A stretch of DNA of 64,000 bases, taken from NCBI GenBank assembly GCA_024516035.1, contig CM044959.1:32798118-32862117 (forward strand). Reading direction: 5' to 3'. Below are positions 48,701-58,723 of the stretch, piece after piece. Position 1 is the stretch's first letter. Each line of letters starts with the position of its first letter. The stretch comes from Bactericera cockerelli. Lineage: Eukaryota > Arthropoda > Insecta > Hemiptera > Triozidae. Under the pieces are notes generated by a model. The model did not search any database. It was not told the origin of the DNA and saw only the letters and a list, made by a program, of their open reading frames with translations. Made by a program: the position numbers and the translations under genes.

Positions 48701-49369
48701 GGCTACCAAGGTAGAGACATCTACATTTTCACTGACAGCCAGGCTGCTATTATGGCACTAGAAAGTCCACAGGTCAAATCAAAGATAACCTGGGAATGCC
48801 AACAAACCATACAAAAACTGGGACAACTTAACCGAGTTAACATAGAATGGGTCCCAGGACATAAAGGTATTGCTGGAAACGAGAGAGCTGACCAATTGGC
48901 AAGGAAAGGCTCCACAACCCCCTTCATCGGTCCCGAGCCAGTGATGGGGATAACCAAATCTGAAGTAAGAGGAACAATACGAAGATGGATACAACAAAAA
49001 CATCACAGGTATTGGACTGAGACTTCAGAACAACGACATAGCAAACTGATGATGACCGGACCAACATCATCCTTAACTGCTAACTTCCTTCGGCTTAGCC
49101 GAAGACAAGCGAGGATAGTTACTGGCCTAATCACGGGACATTGCTGCCTAAGAAAACATCTGTACAATATGAAGATCTTTAGGGAACCTCCTATTTGCAG
49201 ATTATGTGGAGAGGATGAAGAAACTGCTACACATGCAATCTTCGATTGCAATTCCCTCTCAGAATGGAGAATAAGTATCATTGGGACCCTGAACCCAAGA
49301 GAAGCACTTATTCAACACAATCTAATCAAAAGGCTTCTCAAACTTTCTGAGAAGCTTAAACTTGATTAG
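45734..49369 (+). CDS. ORF2 polyprotein of the LOA-like element: endonuclease, reverse transcriptase, RNase H
   Basis: 1211 residues, intact. The APE-type endonuclease spans about 1-225: N8 and E35 (IQEPW), GADVNAHHIGWGS, and SDHRYIHLE. The RT spans about 430-740: ACGPDG, FRPITLSSFILKALEKLVDK, FLDIEGAFDN, CPQGGVLSPLLW and YADD at 671-674. RNase H spans about 935-1060 with D940 (YTDGSK), E975, D1001 (TDSQ) and H1043 (PGHKGIAGNERAD). A C-terminal C-x2-C-x8-H-x4-C motif lies at C1155-C1172. All catalytic positions look intact. It would nick target DNA and prime reverse transcription from the nick. The ATG at 45734 lies inside the end of ORF1. Confidence 0.95.
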   Translation: MLKVLQINLQHSKAASAAFCKHFCDCNYDLALIQEPWLVQGRVAGLKATGGRVIYAQDSSRPRTCVVVKSMRGDLVPLTLLDHSNEDLTTIRLKYKVNTAVKELVVASAYLPYDAPTPPPSQGMEQLVDFCRDSGLQFIIGADVNAHHIGWGSTGNNSRGEYLLDYYICNNMCILNRGNEPTFDNGRRQEVIDVTVSSSLISTQVTGWHVSEEASLSDHRYIHLEISNVDKPDTLYRNPRNTRWVKYKEAVASRINNMRRDVKSALDIELVSEDLREAIQTSYEDSSPIVRGVNKNVRWWTNTLSQLKKRSRKLFNSAKRTGDWDSYYQSLTSYKKEIRRVKRASWRSFCQDVENTSETSRLQKIMSKDPINPIGTLKKPDGKYTVTGKETMELLLQTHFPESVVINSAENHLPSELPHRRPLMADWKTARMIITYKKIEWAINSFKPFKACGPDGVFPALLQEGRETIIPILCKLFRASIAVGYIPSTWKAAEVVCIPKPGRKTYAEAKAFRPITLSSFILKALEKLVDKYVRESFLVEKPLHSNQHAYQMGKSCETALHHLMVKIESTIINKEASLGAFLDIEGAFDNTSFESMIQAAKKRGFDDTCCRWIETMLRDRTIRINLFGETVNALIKKGCPQGGVLSPLLWNLVVDELLEKLNSQGYYTQGYADDIVILIQGKYLETISDVMQSAMKIVEKWCRDVNLRVNPNKTTLIPFTRKKKLERLQPPFLFGKRLEMVHEVKYLGIILDTKLTWNSHLSKVTNKCTRALMMCRRTFGKSWGLKPSMMAWLYNAVIRPMITYGCLIWWTKTEQVQAKAALSKLQRLACLCITSAMKSTPTAAMETLLNLPPLDIIIKGEARMGAYRLQQNGIWKGRLLGHSKITALIAEPILYMGSDQMTVKTSFEKSFKTGTSKLVEDWVTKEKQLLSKGCLVWYTDGSKTAEGSGSGIHGVNPKTDISISLGKYASVYQTEIKAICTCAQMNLESGYQGRDIYIFTDSQAAIMALESPQVKSKITWECQQTIQKLGQLNRVNIEWVPGHKGIAGNERADQLARKGSTTPFIGPEPVMGITKSEVRGTIRRWIQQKHHRYWTETSEQRHSKLMMTGPTSSLTANFLRLSRRQARIVTGLITGHCCLRKHLYNMKIFREPPICRLCGEDEETATHAIFDCNSLSEWRISIIGTLNPREALIQHNLIKRLLKLSEKLKLD

Positions 49370-49477
49370 ATAACGAAGCTAAATCTTCTACACACAAAGG
49401 GCCCAATGTGGCTGAGGTGTATGGGCAACCCAAACCTATAAGAAGACTTGGCTTTATGAAATGAAATGAAAAAAAAA

Positions 49478-49490
49478 TCCTCATTTTAAA
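49478..49490. repeat. 3' target-site duplication of the LOA-like element
   Basis: Exact copy of 44389-44401, directly after the A-rich tail. Confidence 0.95.
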
Positions 49491-50391
49491 ACTATAATGT
49501 CACCAATCTTTAAAAACTTGCGTCCAGTCAAAACAAAAATGTCAACCTCCAAACAATTCTTGTATACTATACACCACTGGGCTCGACAAAGGTTTAATTT
49601 CAGTTAAAAAATCATAAATTTTCCTCCAGTGATGGGAAAAATGTCTCCAAAGTATTTGGGGTTTTGAAAATTCATTTTAGTACAATGGAAATTGAAAATG
49701 TCTTTTCTATTGAATAATGCTACGGCAAGGGTTTTTAATCAAAATAATATACTCCTCTTCGGTCTTTGCTGTAGGTGTGGTTCAGAGTTATTTATAGTTT
49801 TCATTATTTCAAGTGGAGAATTTTTGTATTGAGTTCACATGTTATAACTCTGAATTTTGAGCTTGGATCATAGAGAACCATCTATGAAGTTTATGTATAC
49901 AGTATAGTCTACAAAACGGTAAGATAGGTACTAGAATATGTAAAAGTTCAATCACTTAAAGTACTATGGAGCAAAAGAGGTTGGTCATGCATTGCAAAAA
50001 ACTTACAAAATTGGGAAACAAAAAATGACACCCCAAATCCGGATTTCGTAAAATATAACTTACAGTTCCACTATTTATAGTATTAGGTATACTATATCAT
50101 ACTTATACTCTTGTGTTCTCAGATACTTAACATAGTACAATACTTTCCTTATTATAGGATAAGGAAAGTAGAAATATTTAATCGAAATATTCTAAACCTA
50201 CCCTTTTATGCAAAGAAGACTTTAGGCTATGAGTAAAGGATTATATTGACGTAAGTACTCGTATATCTGAACCAGATTTTTTTTTTTTTAAATACGAAAC
50301 GCATTATCATAAAAATACTTGTACCTATCAAAATGCCTAAAACCAATATTCAGCCTCTGATATCTAAACGATCACTCATTGAAGTTCTTAG
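49491..50391. other. AT-rich non-coding stretch between two retroelements
   Basis: No gene or repeat recognised on either strand. Confidence 0.55.
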
Positions 50392-51357
50392 AGATCTCAA
50401 ATTGTAAGAGTCGGCGATGCAAAATCTGACCCTATTGCTGTTAAATCAGGCTGTATGCAGGGGGGGCACATGAGTTCTGTATTATTTTTGTTATTTATAA
50501 ATGATATCAAGGAAATATTCCAGAAAGAATCATTCTGGCTTTTTGCCGATGATTTGAAATTTGCACGTAGGGTTACAGGGCTAGAGGGAGTCTCTCAATT
50601 GCAAGATACGATTTCCCGCCTCCATCACTGGTGCCAGGTGAACCACATGAATCTTAATGTTAAGAAATGTGCTATTGTTACATACCACACCACTAGAAAT
50701 CCCATCTTGGCCACATATCATATCATGGGCGAAACACTGGCTCGACAGACGACGGTGAAGGACCTGGGTGTCACATTTGAAAGCAACCTGAAGTTTACGT
50801 CTCATATTCACAATATCAGAGCTAAAGCTCTTCAAATGTATGGATTTTTAATGAGACACTGCAGGGAGTTCTCGTATGTGACAACATTAAAGGTCCTATA
50901 TTTTGCGTATGTCAGGTCAGTGTTAGAGTACGCGTCTGTTGTGTGGTCACCGCATTATGAATACCAAAAACATCTTCTTGAATCGGTGCAGCATAGATTT
51001 TTAAGATTTTTAGCATATAAAATAAATAAAGAATTTATTACAAAAACTCAATATAATACAATAGAAATATCTCATAACATTTTAAATCTTTAATCCAGAA
51101 GACAAATATATGACCTTACATTTCTCCACAAAATCATAAATAACTAAATCTATGCACCTGATCTCCTCAGTGAAATTCAATTTAAAATTACTTCAAGAAA
51201 AATAAGAAATCAAGTCACCTTTAATTTAAGAAAATGTAGCTCAAATATCACTGAATATGCAACAGTACATAGATGTGAAAAGTTGTGGAACCTGGCCGGT
51301 GGTGTTGGAGGCGTGGATATATTTTGCAATAATTCTAATAAAATACTACAATTATGA
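50392..51357 (+). pseudogene. 3' part of a jockey/CR1-like reverse transcriptase ORF
   Basis: Coding homology starts abruptly in the RT palm at about 50402 (VGDAKSDPIAVKSGCMQGG) and includes FADDLKFARR. The main frame is open to 51093. The same frame continues past in-frame stops at 51091-51093 and about 51145 (RRQIYDLTFLHKI, IYAPDLLSEIQFKI, LRKCSSNITEYA) to 51357. The normal PQGS is replaced by MQGG. The endonuclease and most of the RT are missing, so it cannot be active. No RNase H follows. Confidence 0.85.
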
Positions 51358-51500
51358 GAATCAGGCAATTTACCTTTTACCATTTAGTTTATTTAGCTTT
51401 TAGCTTGTAAGTTAGCATATAATTAGTTTTATATTAGTTGTAAGTTTTAATAATGTAATCCCGCGTTTTATAAAATGGACACGCAAGTTCGTAAATTCAA

Positions 51501-51528
<28 letters not shown>
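50392..51528 (+). mobile_element. 5'-truncated jockey/CR1-like LINE with poly(A) tail
   Basis: The truncated RT ORF is followed by a 145-bp AT-rich 3' UTR and A27 at about 51502-51528. No target-site duplication was found with confidence. 5' truncation is the usual result of incomplete reverse transcription. Confidence 0.8.
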
Positions 51529-51531
<3 letters not shown>

Positions 51532-52465
51532 TGACGGCATAAATGCTGACAACCAATGGTATAATGAAACTAGAATTTTTGGCTCACCTTGTCACTTTCA
51601 AAATTTAAAGCAAATAACTTTACTCAATGGATCTTGTTAGTACGAGTCTCACATATTATGCGTGTCAGAAAGCATTTGAACAGGAACGCGTAGAGCCATA
51701 GCTATCTTGTTGTTTTGTTAATATTTGAGTGTTTTACTTCTTCTGTACGAGTCAGTGTTTCTGATGAAACGTACGTTAATTGATCAAGTGAGAAGTAATT
51801 TTCTTTGATTGGTTCAACCGATCGATTGTTTGGTATCAGAGATTTTTTCTATTTTTGAGGAAATTGAAGAGCGTATTCTATAATTTAGATGTGGGGGTTT
51901 CGTGAACTCAAATGGTCGGTTTTTATAAACTCTGAATAACGACAAGTAATGCAAAGATAGATGGCCACTTTATTGCCGAAGCCTTTATTTGGTATGTCGG
52001 TTGAGGCATAGGATTTTTAAGCCAAGTTGTCTGATCAAGACGAAGACACCCAATAGATCCATAAATATTTTATAATCATCAACATCCTAAAAGAACACCT
52101 CTTTTAACGTCGTGATCAAATACCAGCGCATGAAGAACATTTTGATCATTCCTCCTTGTTTGAAATGCTATTTTTGAGTGAAAAGTCTGATACATCAGGG
52201 GTTCAAAATCTCAAAATATTCCTGAAAAATAACTACCCGGAGAGGTTGACAGGTTTAGTGGTGGTTGAATAATGTCAACGATAAATGAGAGAGTTAATGC
52301 AGAGAATAAAAGATGATACTGATGTTAGAAGAAATAAAGAAAATGGTTCAAATGATTGGGAAGAGACTTGAAGAAAAATAACTAAAAGAGGAGTGACACA
52401 ATAAGAATTCCATAGAAGATGAGGAGAAAGAGCAAAAGTAGGAATTAAATTGGTAGATTGTGATG
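51529..52465. other. Non-coding stretch, nothing recognised
   Basis: Short frames only; no motif or repeat stands out. Confidence 0.5.
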
Positions 52466-52757
52466 TCTTTATGGTGAAGCACAAGACCTATTCACAATTT
52501 TTGTGGGTAACACAACATTTCAAAAAAACCTGCTTTACTTTTCCAAATTATTTACATTAATATTATTTGGACACCAGTGATGCAGCCACTGGTAGTTGGT
52601 CGTACAAGAACTTCTCATTTTCCTCATGAGGTATGATTGGACAGCTGTGGACACCGGACATCCGAGTAAAAAATTGAAAAATACATAACCTGCAGGGCAT
52701 AGAAAAAGATGTCATCGTGCATGCAAAGCTAGTGGGCTACTACTGAACCACGGTAAC
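52466..52757 (-). mobile_element. Divergent, longer relative of the 25-kb SINE
   Basis: The plus strand shows GAAGCACAAGACCTATTCAC and CAATTTTTGTGGGTAACAC, near-copies of the 3' part of the SINE at 24969-25155. The far end (CTACTGAACCACGGTAA) resembles its head. The B box is eroded, and there is an extra central segment. Confidence 0.5.
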
Positions 52758-52769
52758 TAAAGTAGGAGG

Positions 52770-53250
52770 AAAATAATGTTGAGCATATGGAGGATGAGGA
52801 CGAGGAAGATAAAAAGGAGGAGAAGAAGAATAACTTGGAAGATAATAAAATGGAGCGCTTACGAGAAAAATAATAAGGAGGAGAATTATAAGAAGGGAAA
52901 GAATGATAAGCAGATGGAGGAGGAGAAAAAGGAGGAGACTGAGGATGTTAGAAAGAGTAAGAGGAGGAAGATTAGGGGCAGAAGACAAAGGCGGGGAGCC
53001 GGGTGCTAAGAGCTAAACATCCGTACACGAGTTTTGTTTATTCTGAAGCGGCAAGAGAGGGATGTGGTGAGAAGTCTGCTCTTAATTATTCCTTCCCCAG
53101 GGCAAAATTAACACCCCCTCTCCTTACCCTGACCCCGCGGCCATGCCTTCATTTTTCATAATTACACTTGACGATAATGAATAGGGAGAGAGAGAGAGAG
53201 AGAGAAGAAGAGGGGAAGGATAGAAAGAGGGAGAGGGAGGGAGGGCTTTC
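52770..53250. repeat. Purine-rich (GA/GGA) low-complexity stretches
   Basis: 52770-53000 is a long AG-rich tract whose 77-codon frame (Arg/Lys/Glu only) is an artefact of composition. A (GA)n microsatellite with a GGGA-rich tail follows at about 53187-53247. Confidence 0.75.
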
Positions 53251-55102
53251 TAGGTTCGACGTAACTACCCATAAATTATTACATCATAATGATCATTTTC
53301 TCATCTCAAACAACTACCGACCTACATAATTATTATATTTATTTTTAAACTCACATAATAATTATTAAATTAAAACTTTTGAAAAAATTCATTGAACCCT
53401 CAATAAATTTACTTACCTACTTACTTATTGCCATTTAAAATACCTAGTCGGTATATAGCCTCCAAAACTAGCCTGCCTCCATTTCCATCTGTCCTGGGCA
53501 TCTTCTCCGTGTGGTTGTAAGGACCTTCCATAAAAATTTACCTGAAATTTATTATTGGAAAAACATTCATTTTAGACGACTTTAGTTTACAAGTACTTGG
53601 GTTCATTTTCTTTTTAGGTGCATTGGTAAGTCAAGTATTTAAGGCGCTATTTGGGGTAATCCAGTTTAGCATAAGGATCCGGTGGTCCGATTCAAAATCC
53701 AAACCTGCATTCCAATACCTCCCCGCTTGGGGCGGGAAAGCATGGCCGGAAAGAATTTTTTCCCCATCAGTTTGTGAGTGAATTTTCGAAGAACCGTTAT
53801 TACTGCACATCTAGACCTATTAAGAGCACATGCTTACAATTTAGCTTCTGGTACCAGTTCAAAACGGTGATGATCATCACTCAGACAATTTCTTTTTAAG
53901 ATATGACAATTGACCACATAATAATAGCACTCTGAGGTTAGGTGGTAGGAAATGCTTTAATTGCCTAGTGGTTACCTTCCAATCTAAAGGGTCTATTATT
54001 TATTTATATATTATTTTTTTTACCCATCTTCGTACTGTAGGAATTCAAATAGATTTACACAACAGAAGACACATTCTCAAGAGTATCTTTGCCCCCATTT
54101 GTGATAGCTTTCAATCACCAAAAATGCCAAGTAGTGCTGGAGATTAGACAGAAAACTATAATGATAGGATTTATCACTCCTTCAGCCATCCAACAGAGGA
54201 AAGATTCTCATTAAACCTGAAAGATCTTCCTCTCATTAGAAAAATGAATTGTAAATTGTCTGAATATCTCCTGCCCTTTTTTTTAGTTTCAATGTTCTGA
54301 TTGGTCATTGGATGACAACCTTTCCAAGAAAAACAAGAAGTTCCAAGAAATAATATATCAACAGTAATTAAATTAAATCTGACAGAATTTAACTCATTTC
54401 ATTAGTTTTCACTTTTATTCAAAAGTTATACTACTAGCACTATCTTGGGAAACATGGGAAACATTTCGCTCATTCGAAGTGGAGAGAGAAATACACAACT
54501 CGTAGAGTACAGCGAGGAGGGTAAGCTTTTAGGAATGGGGGTGATTTCCATACCATCACATCCAATAGTTTCGAATGAATTTTCCAATCTAGTTTGAATT
54601 AGATCTGTTCCTGCGATTTTCCAACATATTCAAATCAGTTTTCCATACTATTGAATCATCTCCTCTGTAGGATTGAAAAGGTTCGCCAGGGTCTTCTTGC
54701 AAAAATCTTCTGATTCAACTTGTTTTACTGATCTTTTTTTGAATTGGTAGGTATGACGACGATTTTCTTACAATAAATTTAAAGAAGACGACGATGGATT
54801 TGGAATTAATGTTGACAAAGAATTTGAAGTAGGCGACAACGAATTTTGATTTAAGGTTGATCTTACGATTTAAACAGAAACGAAGCACTGACCTGAAGAA
54901 TAAGCCAAAGTCGGACTTTTTCGAAAAGGTGTTAAAAATCACTTTTTGCAGTTACGAAGGCGAAGCCAAAAAAAACGGATTGCAGATCCGGACTGGAAAT
55001 AGCATCAGTAATCTACTATTAACGGGTGTAAACGTTTTTTTTGGTACACTATAGAGATACTCACAGAGACCAAACATGTTCGGAAAAGAAATAATAACTT
55101 AC
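53251..55102. other. Non-coding stretch with one possible RT relic
   Basis: On the minus strand near 53440-53515, a short frame reads AQDRWKWRQASFGG, which recalls the C-terminal tail of some LINE RT proteins. It is too short to assign. Nothing else was recognised. Confidence 0.4.
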
Positions 55103-55204
55103 TACCATAAGAAGTGTGAGGAGGATGCGAATAATGGTTTGAGTAGTATTCTCTGTACCATCGATACAGCAGTTAGAGGGTGATTGGTTTTCCTGTTTTA
55201 CCTT
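55103..55204 (-). CDS. Candidate internal exon, minus strand
   Basis: 102 bases, between a strong acceptor (TTTTCCTAGTATTACAG) and a strong donor (GGTA then GTAAGT). One frame is open, phase 0 at both ends, and contains NCCIDGTENTTQ followed by a hydrophobic TIIRILLTLLMV, possibly the start of a membrane segment. No partner exons were identified and the family is unknown. Confidence 0.35.
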
Positions 55205-56590
55205 CTGTAATACTAGGAAAATTTTGAATAAATAACTAAGTTAATTTAATTTTGATCGCTTCAGAATTACATTACCATTTTATAAAAAAATTTAATTATT
55301 TGAGTTCTGGCTACCATTTTTTATATGATACCTACATTTCCTTGACTCACCTAAAATCCTTAGACTCACTGACAATTAATAGTATTTTTTACCAGTTTTT
55401 TAGGTGAGCAAAATATAAATTTACAATTTATAAGTATTATTTTGTAAATAGTATATTTGTACATTTAAATAGTATTTGTACTTGTATATTGTAAATGTCT
55501 ATGTTGAATACTCGTATATGTAAATAGCAGCTGTTTAAATATTATAAAGGTTATGTTTTTTTTTTTAAAAAAAAGAGGGGGAGCACTTTAAGGGTTAAAT
55601 TACGCTGCAGTACATTCGACTTCAGCGATATCTTGAGGAAAACTAAAACAACACAAGAAAAACGGGAAAATTCTACGCCATCAGACGTCTGCTGCCCTCA
55701 GGCGGAAAATCTCCTTCACTAAAATTGTCCTAACAGCAGAGGGCGAAGTTGCTGGTTCCACTTTCACATTATTTAGAAAGAGGGAAAAGCGGTAGTGAGT
55801 AGAGTGCTACGAAGGAACAACTGAAAAAAGGGACAAAACGTAGGTTTTTTTCTAACCAAAGAAAACCTTCATAATATTAATCAATAAAAAGTAAAAACCT
55901 TGTGCATTCTGAAATGAAAAGATAAAGTTCTCGTGCTTGAAATAAAAAATAAAAACACGTTACTTATTTTATTTAAGTTCATTTTTTATATTTTATTATA
56001 ATAAAAGCTATTTTGTGATAATAATAATTTCAATAGTATTTATTCCGGTAGTATTGTGTTATTAAATTCTTTTTTCAACCGTGTTCAATAGTACATCCTC
56101 ATTTGTATGTTCGAGTGTTAAAATCTTTATCAATGAACCTTTCTTTACAAGAAAAATAGTAGAGGAACAGTCAGTGTTAAAATAGAGGTTCCTGGAAATG
56201 TTCGAAGCATTTTAAGTGTACTTCAGTTCAAGTCCCCCAGCCCAAAAGTATAAAAGCGTTTGATTTTGCTTTTTGTATACAGATATACCTTTTCTTTAAT
56301 GTCTTAGGTATCTTCACTTAATTGTAGCTCCATATCAAAGGTAGTTATTAGGTACTCCTTTCTAAGTGTAGGGAAAATTTTGAAGTGTTTTTGCTTAAGG
56401 TATCTATTCTAAGCTTTTCTTCGTATGAATTGAACTGTGGAAAATGCTCAAAACTTAAGAACACACAAAACACATTCGATAGTGAAAACACGTAGGTATC
56501 ATGACTACTAAAGTAGACCAAAGGTATATTTTAAACTCGGGTTGAAAGTTTGTTTAGTTAATGGAGGCAGAAAAACTCCCACTGTCCATA
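55205..56590. other. AT-rich non-coding stretch
   Basis: No gene recognised. Contains the pair of CTCF-like motifs at 55689-55744 described in the findings. Otherwise short T/A tracts only. Confidence 0.5.
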
Positions 56591-57075
56591 TTATTTTACA
56601 GCATGAAAATGTTTATTGTTAGTGGACTTAGTGAAGACACCAGAAGTCCCAATGTCAAAGTTGATAGTCATCTCAAAAGTTCGAGTTGATCTATTATTAG
56701 TTGAGTAATATTTAATAGGTATTTTTAGTGGAGACACCAAAACTACCATTGTTAAAAGTTGATACTTATCTCAGAGGTTCATGTTGATATCTATATTTTT
56801 AGTGGAGACACAAAAACTCCCACTGTTGTTCAGAGTTGATATTCATCTCAGAAATTTGAGCTAATATTTAATAGGTATTATTAGTGGAGACACCAAAACT
56901 CCCATTGTTTAATATGGTTAGTGGAGATACCAAAACTACCATTGTTCAGGAGTTGATATTCATCTCAGAAGTTCGAGTTCATATTTTGGATTGTTAATGA
57001 AGGCAACTCGACTTCTTATGTATGATATTCATCCAAAAACTTTAATGAATATTTTTAATGTCAGTGGGAGTTGAC
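56591..57075. repeat. Degenerate tandem repeat, unit roughly 75-110 bp
   Basis: At least five variants of TTAGTGGAGACACCAAAACT, then CCCATTGTT, then GTTGATATTCATCTCAGAA, then TTCGAGTTGATAT follow one another. Unit length varies through internal deletions. Confidence 0.8.
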
Positions 57076-57137
57076 CAATACTTTCACAAGTTTATACCTA
57101 TTTTACCCAAGAAGGTTTAAGAAAATACTCGTAGTTA

Positions 57138-57255
57138 CGACCTCAGTAGCTTGATCGATAAGGCTGTAGACTTGTAACTGAGGTCGGTGGTCAGTCCAAC
57201 GTCAGCAAAGATTTATAAAGCGATTTGAGTAATTGTGATATCACAAAGTGTTACA
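57138..57255 (+). mobile_element. SINE with GACCTCAGTAGCT head
   Basis: GTTACGACCTCAGTAGCTTG is followed by a degenerate B box and AAAGCGATTTGAGTAATTG. It matches the copy at 27446 in order and content, including the upstream GTTAC. The A box is recognisable; the B box is eroded. Confidence 0.6.
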
Positions 57256-57787
57256 CAAATTAACTATACTAAAATACCGTAGTTTGAGAATTTGACAGTA
57301 CCCAGGACTCAGAAGTTGCAATACATAGTAAGTGAATAGTTCACCAATGTTTAGAAGATAAACAGAATAAAAATTCTCAAAGCAGATCTACATAATATGT
57401 TAGATGAAGCAGGATTTTGACCCAACACCTCGGAATCAACAGTGTAGACAGGGAGCTTGTTAATACACGCGACAGACTCTTGTTAATTGACTTGAGCAGA
57501 ATAACACGAGGAAACCCTACTCATGAGAGGGTTAGAGCCGGGCAAGTTGTTTTCCTGATAACTTAGTATGACTCACACAATATAAGACGAGTATAAGAGG
57601 GAGAGCAGAAGTAGGGTAGAGTGTATGTAGGTGGACGAAAATCAGACTCAAATACAGGGTGGATTATCAGATAATTACTCTGATAGAGGAGCACATAAGT
57701 AATAGTGTAGGAGGTATTATGTGTTACCATATTTGTGTTAGTCCAATCGTGCTTCCACATAAAATTACTCATACTAGCTTGGAATTG

Positions 57788-57852
57788 TTGCCGTACATAG
57801 AACTCGAACCATTGACCTCTAGGTTCGATAGAGCTACTGAGGTTGGTGTAGA
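57788..57852 (-). mobile_element. tRNA-like SINE head, minus strand
   Basis: The minus strand reads CCAACCTCAGTAGCTCTATC, then TGGTTCGAGTTCTATG. This is an A-box/B-box pair with the same CCTCAGTAGCT core as the copies at 27.4 and 57.1 kb. It does not fold as a tRNA. Confidence 0.5.
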
Positions 57853-58509
57853 GTCCTAGTGATAGTGATACGATAGAAATACTGTAGGAGATAGTGTTTA
57901 TACATTTATATTTGGAGTAAGAAGTTGAACACTGTCGACCTTATAGTAGGTTTGGCATGCCTCATACATACACCAAGACAATTTACCTGATCTTCCTGTG
58001 GTTACATTAGCAGGAAGATAAGAACATGATCTACATCAAGACAACACTTAAAAAGCCACAGAATACACACAGGATAATAACAACAATTAAGGGGGAAAGC
58101 GGATAAGTGAAAACAGGAGCCGCTCCCCCAAAAAAAGCTAGATAACCTTATCTAAGCAACAGTAAAGTTCCAATTATTATTTGCTACAGAGAGAGTTGCT
58201 TTGAGATAGGGCAAACTGAAAAAGGAGAATCATATTTCATCAAAAATTCTAAACTTACTTCTTATCAATATTATCTCATTATTATGTGAATTTCCATAAC
58301 AGAAAAATATTTTCCATCATCATAAACAACGTAAGAGAAGTGAAAATGTTTTCCAATACGATGTATCAATTGACAAATAAATCTTGAATCTCATTTTGTT
58401 TTAAAGTTCATAAACTTAAAAACGCTAAACGTTATCTAAAACACTAAATGAGAGTAGGACCTTGTGCTCGGGTAGTGGACAGGATCCTCTGGTGACAGGT
58501 CTCAGCAGG
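57853..58509. other. Upstream region of SCAI, non-coding
   Basis: No coding signal. The SCAI promoter and any 5' UTR exon probably lie here or further upstream, but no element can be fixed. Confidence 0.4.
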
Positions 58510-58543
58510 CTTTCTATACGCCCCGCGAGGGCGGTATAGAAAG
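58510..58543. repeat. GC-rich inverted repeat upstream of the SCAI start
   Basis: CTTTCTATACGCC pairs with GGCGGTATAGAAAG (one extra G) around a CCGCGAG-type loop. It is 95 bases upstream of the ATG, in otherwise AT-rich sequence, and could fold in a 5' leader. Confidence 0.75.
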
Positions 58544-58637
58544 TGCCCTCCACGCTATACCAGAGTAGAATGGAGAAAGCCATGTGAGATGCTTGCGCAT
58601 CCGAAGAGAATGGTGCTGGCAGGATCACAAAGCAGTC

Positions 58638-58723
58638 ATGGGAATGGACGATCATGAGAGAGCAATAGTCATCGAGTTCTGCAAGTTGCTAGAGAAGTCC
58701 AAACAGCTTTTCAATGCGTTGAG
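58638..58723 (+). CDS. SCAI: SCAI, first coding exon
   Basis: From the ATG at 58638 (G at -3 and +4) it encodes MGMDDHERAIVIEFCKLLEK and then SKQLFNALR, ending in phase 2 at a strong donor (AG/GTAAGA). This is the conserved start of SCAI, where vertebrate proteins have a very similar FCYLLDKSKQLFNGLR. The frame has a stop (TAG) about 70 bases upstream. A second ATG at 58644 is an alternative start. SCAI is a nuclear cofactor known in mammals to repress MRTF/SRF transcription and to act in 53BP1-linked DNA repair; the insect role is inferred. The vertebrate-type longer basic N-terminus is not seen here. Confidence 0.85.

Larger units (their letters stand above)
44402..49477 (+). mobile_element. 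Full-length LOA/R1-like non-LTR retrotransposon with intact ORFs
   Basis: It is a 5.08-kb element bounded by a perfect 13-bp duplication. It has a 251-bp 5' UTR, ORF1 (44653-45768), ORF2 (45734-49369, overlapping ORF1 by 35 bases in the +1 frame), and a ~108-bp 3' UTR ending in a short tandem tail (ATGAAATGAAATG plus A9). Endonuclease, RT (YADD), RNase H and a terminal zinc motif in one ORF2 fit the LOA/R1 group. There are no frameshifts or internal stops over 4.7 kb of coding sequence, unlike every other element in the window. It is therefore a recent and possibly competent insertion. Confidence 0.9.

Noticed and set aside
52776..53009. 77-codon Arg/Lys/Glu-rich frame
   Set aside because: A consequence of a purine-rich low-complexity tract.
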